The translations under genes and the position numbers were made by a program. From Paraspadella gotoi (taxonomy: Eukaryota; Chaetognatha): DNA of 64,000 bases. Numbering within the stretch: the stretch's first letter is position 1; every line of letters begins with the position of its first letter. The notes beneath the pieces are model-generated. The model was given only the letters and a program-made list of their open reading frames with translations, was not told the origin of the DNA and did no database searches. Below are positions 38,211 through 52,026 of this stretch, in pieces. Where the stretch lies: the NCBI GenBank assembly GCA_051294375.1, contig CM119267.1, positions 15,478,105 through 15,542,104 on the forward strand, given 5' to 3'.

Positions 38211-38749
38211 TCACTGCACCAACTCCATCAAGGCATCGAAGACGCTGCCTCGATGTTCTCTGAGTTTCGTCTCAGCTACCGCCTTCGTCACCATCATCTC
38301 GTTCACGATGAGATCCACGTCGTCTTTGCAGATTTTTACTCGCGCCAGTTCTTGAGCTCGTTCCGCTTTCGTCTGACGAAACAGTCAAAAAAGATGTAAG
38401 GTTTTCACAAAACTCTACAATTGTACATAAATATTTCTGTCCGTAATGAAATTAAAGACATTGCACAAGTCTGTTCCTGCCTGTTGTTCCCTCATCGCGG
38501 TTTTCCCGACGGATTCGAGGGCATCGCCGATGGCGGAGCTGGCAATCTCCGTCTCCTCAACGTAGTCCGTTACTTTCTCCAAGTCCGCCACTCCCGCGTC
38601 GTGTTTACGGACCTAAAAAAGACGGAGACAACTGAATTCGATAGTTGAAGGCGCGCTTTTGCCTACCAAATTACCTTTGGAACATCTTCTCCGACGTGAT
38701 TGGCGTCGATTTCCGGATCAGAGTCTCCTTCGTGGTTATTAGCACTCAT
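38211..38749 (-). CDS. HYPK: Huntingtin-interacting protein K (NatA cofactor)
   Basis: HYPK binds the NatA N-terminal acetyltransferase and nascent chains. Exons 38675-38749, 38481-38612 and 38211-38372 give 122 residues, against 121 in human. Conserved parts are RKHDAGVADLEKVTDYVEET and the C-terminal UBA-like bundle KDDVDLIVNEMMVTKAVAE and KLREHRGSVFDALMEL. Intron 2 must begin with GC (CAACAG/GCAGGA at 38481) to give the gap-free MREQQTKAERAQELARV. Using the next GT would insert eight residues. The ATG lies two bases after an acceptor-like site (TTTCTTCTTTTCAAG). It sits 300 bp downstream of TOE1 on the same strand. Confidence 0.94.
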
Positions 38750-39048
38750 TTCTTGAAAAGAAGAAACAAAATTTAGCTACATTTGTTTTAAAGATAGATG
38801 AAATTTGTTATAAAAGCGGCCAAGAGGAGAAAATAAAAGCGGAGTCGGCGGAAGCCCGGTGAAACGGCACCGGTGTAATAGGATGAATGGGGGGCTATGG
38901 GAAGAGATAAATTTTAGGAAACCCAAAGTAGAATAACAATCACAGGCGCCAAAACATTGATGCTGCTGGAATTCGGAGACAAAAGAATAAACTATCACTT
39001 CATTTTTTAAAAAAAGTTCCCTTTGTACATTTTTCAGATTTTCCCCAC

Positions 39049-41151
39049 TCATTGACAAGAGTAAGATTTTAACTTGTCCATCTTCTTCATGTGCTCCCGC
39101 GAAACCTTGCCGAAAGCACTTTTAGTGATGGCCAGTTGAAAATCTTTTCGGCTTAGAAATAGTTTGTTGCGGAAATCGTATAGACCCGAAAAGCAATCTT
39201 TTTGTTGTAACGATGGCTGTTGATGCTGCAGTTGTTGAGCCATGAGGCAAGCCAGGGAAAATCCGGTCATAAAGGCATCGTATCCGGCTCGATGACCGTG
39301 GGTGTTGTGAATGATTCCTACCGAAGAAATGGACTCCCTAAATAAAAATAAAAAATGGCCGTTAGCAAAAAATAGAAAATTTTCAGATCAAATTGAGCTG
39401 CCATGACCGAAAAGGTCAATGACGTCGTCTTACGTTCTTTTTCCTGCCCTGGTCGATGAACCGTTCGTCCTGGTAGCTATGTGGGAATCGTCCTTGGAGA
39501 GGGCGACTCCGTCCCCTTCGCACCCTTCATTCTGCTCTTCGACATCGACCGATTGAGAGTCGAGGGCGATAGATTTGAGGCGTCGTTTGTTCTTCCTCGA
39601 TCGGCGAAATCCCTGACGATTCGTCTCCAGGTCCAAGATGTCGTCGATGTCGTGAGACATTGGGCAACTGTGGGCGGAGGTGCACCATCCGTGCGAAGCG
39701 AAATTCTCGCAGACTGTCCTGGATGACGGGAAAGGTGAAACGAGCAAACGGACATTAAATGTACGAGTACTCGAATGTCATATGAATTTAAGATAACTCA
39801 CCTTTCGCAACTGACTTGAAAGGCGGGAGGTTCCCTTATCGAACAATCTCGATACAAAACCTCCTTGGCCAATTTTTCGTTTCCGACGAAACCTCCGCTG
39901 AAGTTCAATACGACATGGGGCTTGCCTGCAACAAGATAGGACACTTTGAAAGAAAATACGGTAGAGAACCCTATCAGTTATGGCGGCGACCAGCTCCCAA
40001 CCGACACCTTTAATTTCTTTATCGTGATTCTGTCGTTGCAGCTTTCGGAATACGTAGGTGAGGTAGCTGGCATCGAGGCGGATCTTGTACTCAGCGAAGC
40101 ACTTGGTATCGTAGATTCCCGACGGGAACATCTCGGCCAAGTCCGCCACAAACGTCGACAGCAAAACAGGGAGTGGGGCATAAAGGTTGCCATAGAGAAA
40201 TACCTGGTAGTGTGACAAGAAATAAAAATAATTCCTTTAATAATTTATGCGATTTTTTTTATAATTACCAAATCCAAGATGCCGTTGTGAAGGATGAGGG
40301 GTTTTTTGGCGGCAACGATCGCGCCAAAGAGATTACGCACAGTCTTCTCTCCATTTTCCTTTTAAAAAATAGCAATTTATTGATTTAATTTTAAGGTACC
40401 AGTGGTAATAGAAATTATCGGCTGGAATATCTGGTTACAACACAACAAAATACTTAATTCTCTAATATCTAACCTTTTCAACGTCGACTCCGTGGTGATA
40501 GGGAAGGCCTTTTTCAAATTGGAGGTTGAAATCGAATCCGTGCCCGACGAGAAACATCAGCGAGTCCGGCTCCACCATGAAATCGTCCTGACACAGCGTG
40601 AAGATGTTGAAAGTTTGACACCGAAAGCGAAGGGAGGGGCTGACGGCAGAGTCGGAGCCGTCGCCGCGACCCGTCGCATCGTCAATGGGATTTGATTCGT
40701 TTCGGCAACGTTCCGATTCGCAGGCGACCTCGTCTTCCCCATTGACCTCGAGTCGGTTTGAGATTTTTTGGTTTCCGTTGGAGGAGGAGGACGACGACGA
40801 CGGGGTCTCACGAGCGAAGCAGGAAAGTCCGACAGATAGAAGCGATCGCGTCTGAGAAGAGGCTACCATCGATCGGTACCTCTCCTCGATGTCCGCCGAA
40901 TTCAGACCAGATTTGGCGCCTGCAACGGGAGGGGTGTGGGAAGTGGTCGTTCTTAATCAATTACCCACAAAAAAACCACAAAAATGTATGAAAAACGAGA
41001 AGAAGGCTCTCGCACCTAATCCACTCAGTTCAGCGTCGAGCCCGATGAAGGTTGCCGCATTGATCGTATCGAGCAGGATGGGCCAGGCCGTCTCGATGTT
41101 GTCCTTGTGGACGTCGAGGATGGGCAGTTCGTGGAAGTTGGTGCGGCTCAT
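39049..41151 (-). CDS. TOE1: Target of EGR1 (TOE1), DEDD-family 3' exonuclease
   Basis: TOE1 trims 3' tails of snRNAs in Cajal bodies. Seven exons (41016-41151, 40474-40919, 40269-40358, 40008-40203, 39802-39925, 39434-39718, 39049-39337) give 521 residues, against 510 in human. DEDD residues are visible in FIGLDAELSGLG, HGFDFNLQF, LILHNGILDLVFLYGNLY and ADLAEMFPSGIYDTK. The CCCH zinc finger is CENFASHGWCTSAHSCPMSH. A basic segment SRKNKRRLKS follows as a likely nuclear signal. The last exon carries HRAGYDAFMTGFSLACL, typical of the TOE1 C-terminus. An extra Ser/Asp-rich insert of about 55 residues lies in exon 2 between FARE and FNIFTLCQDDF. Confidence 0.95.
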
Positions 41152-42058
41152 GATCGGCGAGATTCACTTTTGCGAGACAGAGCCTTACGATGTAAAGTGA
41201 TTGTGGGCGAAGACGCCAATTGAAGCGCATCAACCCCTTGGAAAATCTTTCGGCGTCATTCGGTCCTCCCTCTACAACGCCTCTGGCGGCGTCGCTCGCT
41301 TTCTTTTCTCCTTTTTACTTTTAGTTTGAGAAAATCTAGAAGGGGACTAGAGAAGGAAATTTCATCGTGATAGCGAATATATTGTTATTGTATAAATTTA
41401 GGGAATGGAAACAGAAGAGAAAACAGGAGATCATTATTCTTTTATCCCTTACGGCTTAACCTAGGAATATTTTTTGAACGACATTAACGTAAATACTTTT
41501 TAAAAATATATTCGGGTGAAAACTGGTTAACCACAATTGACGAATATCAAATGACAAGTTTATACCGTGTTAAAACGAAGCACCAAATCCTAATAAATAT
41601 CACGAAGATCCACCACGAATTTTAATTAATTTACTATAATAACTACAAGAATAGTATCACAAATTACAGGTTTAATAAAATGTTAAGCTGTTGTGTGATT
41701 GATAGGCATGATGATGAAACCTGATATTGTAACCAACCCAAGCATGTCAAACAGGCTTATATTCATTGGAAACTTTTGATTAAAACTGAAACAATTAACT
41801 TATAAAATTTTTTTGAATTCTAAAACCAATGTATGAACCTGATCACAAACTGGCCCGCAGTTACGGATACAATAAGCTTGGGAAGATTGCAAGTATGGCA
41901 AGAGTAATATAAAAATATCAAGGATCAGTCAAAGAAAAAATCTCCATAAACTATGAAAAGAGTCTTGACTAGGAACAAATTCCCCACTAAACAACTACAA
42001 TGCTGCTAGCGGATTAAAAAGCGTCTAGAGTATTGAAAATAAAATTCAATACTAATCC
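41152..42058. other. Longest intergenic spacer of the window
   Basis: About 900 bases between ATP6V1A and TOE1. No conserved frame, RNA gene or inverted repeat is apparent except the hairpin next to the ATP6V1A stop. The right part should carry the TOE1 promoter, which is more GC-rich near 41200-41330. Confidence 0.5.
42030..42052. other. Perfect hairpin just after the ATP6V1A stop codon
   Basis: GTATTGAA and TTCAATAC form a perfect 8-bp stem around a 7-base AT loop, six bases beyond the stop. It may be a 3' end structure. The function is unknown. Confidence 0.45.
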
Positions 42059-44984
<2,926 letters not shown>

Positions 44985-45184
44985 TTTATTCTTCGTTTCG
45001 TTCTTTTTTTAAAATTGGAGTTCCAATCGAAAAAAAATATAAGACTGAGGGCAGAATGGAAGCTAAAGCTTTTTTTAAAATTTAATTGAAACTTATAAAA
45101 ACTTTAAAAAATAAAGGACGCAACCGAAAGAAATTCCAGATCGAAAATGGAAATACTCAGTACATGATTGTTAATTTTAGGCGT

Positions 45185-45190
45185 TTTATT
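45185..45190 (-). terminator. Polyadenylation signal AATAAA of RPS15
   Basis: AATAAA follows directly on the RPS15 stop codon on the minus strand, again implying a minimal 3' UTR. Confidence 0.5.
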
Positions 45191-45690
45191 TTATTTAAGA
45201 GGAATGAATCGCGACGAATGTGTGGCGCCGATTCCGGGGCGACCGTGCTTGACCGGCTTGTAAGTGATGGAGAATTCCCCCAAGTAGTGACCGATCATCT
45301 CCGGTTTGATCTCCACCTGGTTGAACGTTTTGCCTTGGTAAACCCCTACAATGCTACCCACCATCTCAGGCATGACGATCATGTCCCGGAGGTGTGTCTT
45401 GACTGCCTCCGGCTTCTCTTGCGGACCACAGGCTTTCTTCGCTTTGCGCAACTTCTTGATAAGACCCATGGGCTTGCGCTTCATACCACGGCTCAATTTA
45501 CGGCGAATGCGGCAGGGAAACAACTCCATCAATTGATCGGTTGTCATGTCGAGGAGCTGCGATAAGAAATAGTCAAGTGCAGCAGGATATAATGAGAGAA
45601 ATGAAGGTACCTGATCCTTACCTGATCGAGGTCGACTCCTCTGTATGTGTACTTCCGGAAAGTTCTCTTCTTCGGTTGAACATCCGTCAT
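45191..45690 (-). CDS. RPS15: 40S ribosomal protein S15 (uS19)
   Basis: Two exons (45622-45690, 45191-45556) give 144 residues, against 145 in human. The protein starts [20 protein letters not shown], continues [20 protein letters not shown] and [20 protein letters not shown], and ends [20 protein letters not shown] and [11 protein letters not shown]. This last block reaches the decoding centre and is essentially invariant. The SFT2D3 stop is 170 bp upstream and ATP6V1A starts 206 bp downstream, so the three genes are tightly packed on one strand. Confidence 0.98.
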
Positions 45691-45849
45691 CTTTGCAATT
45701 TCGTCGACCAACAACTTAAAAAAATCTGGAGTTTAAAAAAAAAAAGTTAATATTTAAATTCAAGAGGGCGGACATAGAAAACATAAAAAATAATAGGCAA
45801 ATCCATGAACAGAAAATTTTGAGTAATAAAAAAATAATGACGACTAGAT

Positions 45850-45855
45850 TTTATT
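45850..45855 (-). terminator. Polyadenylation signal AATAAA of SFT2D3
   Basis: AATAAA occurs five bases after the stop codon on the minus strand. Confidence 0.45.
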
Positions 45856-45860
45856 GAGTA

Positions 45861-46553
45861 TCAGACGTTTAATGTGCTTGTCACGGTTTTGGACGCCGTT
45901 CTGTAAAACAGCTTAGAAAAGAAGGACAGTCCCTTCTGCCCTCCAGGCAAGTAGCTGACAATGTACCAAATCAGGGCCACGATTTGCAAGATGGAAGATA
46001 CGACTGTCAAGGCCGTCGACCTAAGACCCAGCGCAAAGTATACGGTCAACGCCAAAGTCCCGAAGTAAGCGCAGGTGAAGATCCACCGTTCGCGAGAAAA
46101 AAGGTGGCGCATGTGGGCGGTAAAACCCCAAAGGAAGGAAAATGAAGAAATAACGAAGATGGAACCGAGAGTAAAGAGGAGGGCGAACTTCCTGGCCTTG
46201 AGCAGCAGCACCGGCAAGTAAAGCGAGGCCATGCCGAAGCAAACAACGCCGCCAGCCAGGCAAAGAACAAAGCCCAGCAATCGTTGCTTGCGCGAAAACC
46301 AAGCGGCACCGGGATCGTCGTCACCGGTTCCGCTTTGAAACCAGAAGGTTGAGGATGAAGAGGAGGCGTGGTTGTCGGGCGGAGGGGAGGAGGAAAAATT
46401 TTTCGAGAACCATGATCCAAGGCTGTTGGCGGAGGGCTCCACCGAGACAAGGTTTTCCCGACTGGAAGAAGTCGACGGCACCGACTTTCCAGATTTGTTG
46501 AGATAAGCCTTGAGATCGTCCGCGATGCCAACGGAATTGTTAGACGAAGCCAT
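45861..46553 (-). CDS. SFT2D3: SFT2 domain protein 3-like vesicle transport protein
   Basis: SFT2/GOT1-type proteins are small four-pass Golgi membrane proteins implicated in retrograde vesicle fusion. One exon encodes 230 residues. The first about 85 are Ser-rich and hydrophilic, as in SFT2D3. Four membrane segments follow: LLGFVLCLAGGVVCFGMASL, KFALLFTLGSIFVISSFSFL, WIFTCAYFGTLALTVYFALG and STALTVVSSILQIVALIWYI. YLPVLLLKARKFALLFTLGS and FALGLRSTALTVV are the best matches to SFT2D3. ATG 46553 is chosen over upstream non-conserved frame extension. Confidence 0.87.
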   Translation of the reverse strand: MASSNNSVGIADDLKAYLNKSGKSVPSTSSSRENLVSVEPSANSLGSWFSKNFSSSPPPDNHASSSSSTFWFQSGTGDDDPGAAWFSRKQRLLGFVLCLAGGVVCFGMASLYLPVLLLKARKFALLFTLGSIFVISSFSFLWGFTAHMRHLFSRERWIFTCAYFGTLALTVYFALGLRSTALTVVSSILQIVALIWYIVSYLPGGQKGLSFFSKLFYRTASKTVTSTLNV

Positions 46554-46861
46554 TCGAGTTTTGGCAGAGCGATATTCAACCAAGATGTCGCCGCACACGT
46601 CATTCGTTCATATTTTTTATCTCGTGACGTTTTAACAACTAATGTGAATATCAACGGAAAAAAAATTATATTCTTTCAGAACTAGAAAACGATTTTTAAA
46701 CTGGAAAACTGGAAGCTACCAAGATTCATGGTGGAATCAAAAATGTTTTCTTAAAAACAAACTGTCTATAAAAGAAGCCGCGCTTCGCCGATTTTTGGAC
46801 GTCAAATTTGAAAGAATCGCTGACTGCGGCATTCACCCGAGGATGAGAATACCGATACAAA
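46554..46861. other. Short intergenic spacer
   Basis: 308 bases between RPS6 and SFT2D3 with no feature recognised. Confidence 0.45.
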
Positions 46862-48831
46862 TCACTTGGAGACGCTCTGCTTCTTGGAAGTTTTCTCCGA
46901 CGTCGACTCCCGCAGGGACGCGGAGGATCGGCGTCGGGAGAGTTTGCGCTCCTGAAAATAAAAATATATAAGTGGCGTTTTAATGTATTCTGTACAGAAG
47001 CGTTCGATCCATTCTCGGAGACTTAAATTGACCATAAAATAGCTACCTTCTTTTCCTTCTGCCGAAGAGCCAACAGCTTGGCGTAATCGTTGGCTTCTTG
47101 CTTGGCTTTGGCGACGCGCGCTCGCTTTTGAGCCTTGGCGCGACGGGCGCGTTGAAGCACGAGAGGCGTGATGAGACGCTGAATCTTAGGAGCCTTAGTC
47201 TTCGGCTTGGTTTGACCCTCCTTCAATTTCAGAGGCCTGATCGGAAGGAAGATTATGCGAAATAAAATCAAACTAGACGTAGACAACGTTATTGTACCCC
47301 GTGAGCCAAATCCGATGATACGAAAGAAACCACTGCCGTACTCTACTGAGCTGAGATAGACTTAGTCAGATTTTTTTAAATGATAAACAACTACTTGATG
47401 TTTTTTGTGTATAATTTTATTTTAATCAATTATCATTAATAACTTCAAATCTATTTTCTCACAAAGATGATGAAATCGCCAAATAATATGTCCATAAACC
47501 TTTTGGTTCCTGAGAGAATGATGCTCCAGCCTTTATTCAAATAATTTTAGCTGGCTGATTAAGCAATTTCCAAGACTGATTTTTTGTGCCAAAAGATTAT
47601 TGGCAAGACGAAGATGTCTATTCACTGCCTATAATTAGCTTGTCCTTTGAAAACTAAAGAAAGAGGAGTGCTTATGGCAAGACAATTTCAAAAATGGTAG
47701 TTTAAGCTCGATAAAGTGACCATTGAATCACAGCATCCGCTGCATAAAAGTTTTTTACCTTAATTTTTCAAGAAAAATCAGTTCGAGAAGGGGGGATATT
47801 CCTTAGGCTTAGCTATCCTGAGTTTCCAACCTATAAAATCTTATTTTTTTTCTTTTGGTGATTTAGAACTAGAAAGGTTTATAAGCAGAAACCAAAGTTG
47901 TTTTGGACATTCGACTTTCATAATGGTAAAATATTAGAGCTGATTTTGGACAAGGTTTTTTCCTTCATGAAGAAGAACTTTTTCTAGCGATGCCGAGTTT
48001 TTTGTACTTGCTTTGATAGCATTTTGAAAATATTTTAAAGCATTTTTAAGCAATGTTTACGTATAATTAATTTTCTTTCGTATCATCGGATTTGGCTCAC
48101 GGGATAAAAAGTGGACTAGCCTTCTGACGACGTATTGGCGAACGTCGTCTTCTTTGCTCAAATTGAACAACTTTCTGATCTTTCCAGCTCTCTTCGGCCC
48201 CAGGCGACGAGGAATCGTCGTGTCGGTCAAACCTGCAATACCAAATAAAAAAAAAAATTAATAGTCCCTGAGAATTATATGAGCAATCTGCACGTAAAAT
48301 CTAAGCCTCACCCGGAATGTCACTCTCTCCTTTTTTCACGATGATAAGGTGCAGAACGGAGAGATTGGCATCGACGATGCATCTGAAAAAAGCACAAAAC
48401 TAAATAACTTTTGCTCAAATTTGCTTAAAACATACTGCGCTGCTCACCCTCGGACGCTCCTGCGATGGCGCTGGCCGTCGCGTCGAGGGCGATAACACTT
48501 GTGATTAGCGCCCAACAACAGGCGGACCCGACCGTTGGTGAGAACCCCTTGCATCATGGGGAAACCTAGTAAAACAGGGAATAAAAAAGTTAAGCGCCCG
48601 AGCGAATCGGTTTTTAAGGATTTAAATCTATTTCGCCGTGATAAAAGAAAAACCTTGTTTGTCGTTTCCACCGCCGATTCGAAAGACATAGCCCTTCCAT
48701 TCGTCGCCCAGTGAATCGCCGGGGACCTCCTGCGCCATCTTCTTGTCGAAGAAAACGCGGAGTTTTTTGTCGTCCTCGATCTCGATTAGTTTTTGACATC
48801 CGGTGGCGGGATAAGCGATGTTCAGCTTCAT
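46862..48831 (-). CDS. RPS6: 40S ribosomal protein S6 (eS6)
   Basis: Six exons (48654-48831, 48448-48565, 48312-48382, 48121-48232, 47047-47236, 46862-46951) give 252 residues, against 249 in human. Conserved parts are [72 protein letters not shown] and [19 protein letters not shown]. The C-terminal S6-kinase target region [19 protein letters not shown] is kept. Intron 4 needs a GC donor (AGAAG/GCTAGT at 48121) to give [11 protein letters not shown]. It is nearly filled by an 808-bp transposon remnant. Confidence 0.98.
47297..48104. mobile_element. 808-bp TA-flanked inverted-repeat element in RPS6 intron 4
   Basis: CCCGTGAGCCAAATCCGATG followed by ATACGAAAGAAA at the left end is exactly mirrored at the right end (TTTCTTTCGTAT then CATCGGATTTGGCTCACGGG), giving terminal repeats of about 32 bp. 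TA flanks both sides (47295-47296 and 48105-48106), fitting a Tc1/mariner-type target. The interior has no open frame. The element begins 16 bases after the splice donor on the transcribed strand. Confidence 0.87.
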
Positions 48832-48973
48832 TTTTTGGCGCTTACGAATTTACTTCAAATACATTTAAACTAAAACGTAAATAAATAGAAGTAAATTAAA
48901 GATGTAACACAGAAAATAAATAAATTAAACAGCGTTTTAAAGTCAAAATGCAACGGAAACAAAATGAAAAAAT

Positions 48974-50478
48974 CTAAACGATAATTTTGACGACTTTATC
49001 TGATCGCAATTTGCGGTGCATGACCACGCCGGCAATCATGTTTTCGCTCAAAGTCCACAACTTAAGCGCAAGACGATCGTCGATGGCGGCAAGTGATGGC
49101 TGGCACCTCTGACAGTTGTTGAAGTAGGCGCCGGGCGGCATGGACTCGTGCCCTTTGTCTGTCAGGGCATAAATAGGACAGGCCGCTGCTTGGGACAAAG
49201 TCTTGGAAAAGGGCCGTGCCAAGAAGAACAACAGACGGTACGCCCACCAGTTGCGAGAGAGGTCAGAGTGAACGAGGTTCCCAGGATGACAAGAGTTCGC
49301 CACAACGCCATATCGCTCAAGCCGCTTGTGAAGTTCGTAGACAAAAAGCTGCAGACAGAGTTTGGAATCGTTGTAGGCGGCGACGTTGACGAAGTTGTCG
49401 GCGTCGCCGGGAGAGAGCCGCGCCGACGAAACGTTGGCCACGTCAAGTTCCGAAAAGCGGTGCGACTCTGCGGAGATGGCGGTGACGCGCGCGGGGCTCG
49501 ACACTCGAAGCGTCGACTCGAGGAGGCGAGTCAAGTAGAAGTGTGACAAATAGTTGATCTGAAAAGTTGATTCGAACCCGTTCTCGGTAAGACCGAAAGG
49601 AAGGCCAAGAGCTCCAGCATTTAGAAGAAGGAAATTGAGGCGGGAATGGCGAGAAGTGAAAGATTTCACGAAGGCCTTGACCGAGTCGAGGGAAGTCAAG
49701 TCTAGATGAATCAACTCCAACGAAGCCTTCGGACGTTCTGCTTTTATTTTTCTAGCGGAGAAAGTAATAATAAATTACGTAAGACTCATTCCAGCAAACG
49801 TGCATGTCGTAATTAAACACACTTTAGAGCCGCTTCCCCTTTTCTAGTGTCGCGACACGCGATGACCACGTGACATCCGTAAAGGGTCAATGCTCTGGCG
49901 CATTCAAAGCCTATTCCGCTGCTGCCCCCTGAAAGTGAAGTAAGATAAAACAATTTGAAATAAGAGTTAATCACAATGTAAATGAGTCATCCCTCTCACC
50001 GGTGACGATGGCCACGTGATCCGTGAGATTTCTGGCCACGAGGACCTGCGCGGCGGTGGAAGCTGCGTCGAAAAGGACGCGGGTCTTTGAGCAAGTGTAA
50101 GCCGAGCCGTCTTTAGTGCGCTTCTCCTCGAGGGCGAAGGCGAGGCGTGGATCCGTGTAGGTCGTCGTCTCGTTAACATGATCAACGAAATACAAGTGGC
50201 CCGAGGAGCTGATCTTTGCCTCCCAACCGTACGGCAGCTCACCTTAAAGAGGGACCATGGGAAAAACATGCGTATGAGAAGGTAAATTAGTGGAATAATA
50301 ATTAGGCGTTCTCTCTCCCACCGGCTATGCGTTTGCTCTTTCCGGTGGTGGGATGAGCCCACTGCGTCCGGGACTCGTTATGATTAGCGTAGAATACGCG
50401 GCCGTCGGGCGTGGCGCGCTCCTCCCACCCTGAGGGCAACTCATCTTCACTGTCAGTGTCAATCGCTGCCGAGGACAT
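48974..50478 (-). CDS. WWOX: WW domain-containing oxidoreductase
   Basis: WWOX is a tumour-suppressor-type protein with two WW domains and a short-chain dehydrogenase domain. Four exons (50322-50478, 50000-50242, 49823-49928, 48974-49751) give 427 residues, against 414 in human. WW1 is [20 protein letters not shown] to TQWAHP. WW2 is [20 protein letters not shown] to TYTDPRLAF. In WW2 the second Trp is Tyr, as in other species. The SDR domain has [39 protein letters not shown] and the catalytic [26 protein letters not shown] and [11 protein letters not shown] are WWOX-specific. The stop is 142 bp upstream of RPS6. Confidence 0.96.
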
Positions 50479-50801
50479 CGAGGCGTTAAGTTTAATTTTT
50501 CAAATCCTCACTTCTCTAATAGGTATCAATCTGTAAATAATTAGGAGATCAAAAAATCAAATCCCCAAGAATAAACCAAAACCTGTATCTGATACAGTGT
50601 ATCATGAACTAAAACAATTAGGATTCTTTTTTTGTAACTACATTCATCCACTGGTGAAATAAAAATTAAAAAATAGTGATAATTAGCTTCTTCAAAACTC
50701 ATAAAACAAATTATTCTAAGTCTATTATTACTGTTGATTGACTAAATGATCTGACATGTACAGACTTATTATATTTCTTCAATCGAAATATTGCTGCCTT
50801 C
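50479..50801. other. Short intergenic spacer
   Basis: 323 bases between VKORC1 and WWOX; AT-rich and without a recognised feature. Confidence 0.45.
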
Positions 50802-51915
50802 TCACTGCTTCTTAGAAATTTCCATTCGTCGCATGGCATTGTACCGCGAAACATTCGCGAGTAATAGTAAAAAGTTTGTGATGTACGTGGATATGCAAAC
50901 CAAACAAATGTCTTCTAAAACAAAGTAGAGGATATAGGCGAGATAAATGGTCCCTAAATTTGCTAATATCGATGTACCGAGTTGAATTTTGTAGGCCCTA
51001 CGACCTTTCAGATCGCTGTGAAACGTAAAATTAATGTACTAAACACGTGAGTCTTTAAGCTAAAAATGCACAAAGAAACTAACCTCAATATGAGTTGAAG
51101 AATGTAGAATACTATTCCTAGGTAGGGGTTTCGCGCGTTCAACGGATGCTCGTCGCCGATCAGATAACCTATATTTCATGTAAATAAACTATTATGACAA
51201 CAGCCGGGTTGCCTGTGATGCCCATTTGGATTGGGCATCTCACTGTTGGCTTTAGGGGGCTTCCGACTCTCAGTGACGCCTCCTGTCACTGGCGCGGTTA
51301 CACGAGGAGGGTCTCGATTTGCCAACGCAGAGGGAAGTCGTTAGGACTGTGGATGGAACGCAACGCCTGAGAAGGTGCGTTCCCCCTCTGAGCCATTGGG
51401 TTTGGCGTGACGTGAGGTAGTGTGAATATACTGCCACACTATGAATTGTTAAGATTATGAACGTTACGAATTCTTCAGAAGATTAAATCCGCGACATATT
51501 TACCGAGTATTCCAAAACCTTTTCCCCATTTCGAGGTAAGTACTTTAGAACAAGACATCGCTTCGTTGATGTCGCACATAGCTTCATAATGTGGGTTAGC
51601 CTCTTTATTATACTCCACCGTTAACGCATAGACGCAGATCACGACTCCAATGATGCATAACAACACAGTCGCTCCCTGGTGAGGGAGAGTATAAAAATAT
51701 CAATATTCTAAAATAATAGATAACAGAATATGATTACGTACTTTGTAATTGCAGCCATAGTTCCATATCCATCTTCTGTTTTCAGAGTCGCTGCCATTTT
51801 TTAAAAAGATAACGTGCTTTTGTCTTTCTTGCCCCGGAACAATAGAGGCATTAACTCTTTGCCTTACTTGACCACGGGTCATGTGACCATCGTGACCGAT
51901 AGTTTTTGTCGCCAT
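50802..51915 (-). CDS. VKORC1: Vitamin K epoxide reductase complex subunit 1
   Basis: VKOR is a four-helix ER enzyme that reduces vitamin K epoxide. Four exons (51742-51915, 51504-51675, 51084-51168, 50802-51015) give 214 residues, against 163 in human. The loop cysteine pair is in MCDINEAMSCSKVLTSKWGK. The active-site CXXC is CLVC in EDICLVCISTYITNFLLL, with the warfarin-site Tyr in STYI. The second helix region is NPYLGIVFYILQLILS. Exon 1 encodes about 58 hydrophilic residues (MATKTIGHDGHMTRG...) before the first membrane helix, where human has about nine. The junction is in frame, but this N-terminal extension could belong to a separate 5' exon choice. The ATG directly follows an acceptor-like CTCTAG. 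Confidence 0.92.
51198..51453 (-). mobile_element. SINE-like 256-bp insertion in VKORC1 intron 2
   Basis: This block is far more GC-rich than its surroundings and is flanked by a perfect 7-bp direct repeat ATTATGA (51191-51197, 51454-51460). On the minus strand TGGCTCAGAGGG (51384-51395) resembles a pol III A box and AAATCGAGACCC (51309-51320) a B box. Their spacing of about 65 bases is longer than in tRNA. A palindrome ATGCCCAATCCAAATGGGCA lies near one end. There is no coding frame. Confidence 0.55.
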
Positions 51916-52026
51916 CTAGAGTTATTAAACTGGGTTAAAATGGGCACCAAAACAATAGTAGAGAAGAGGAAACAAAATGACATAGTTTGAACGAAATAAT
52001 CGAAGACAACGACAGCTCAATCTCCT

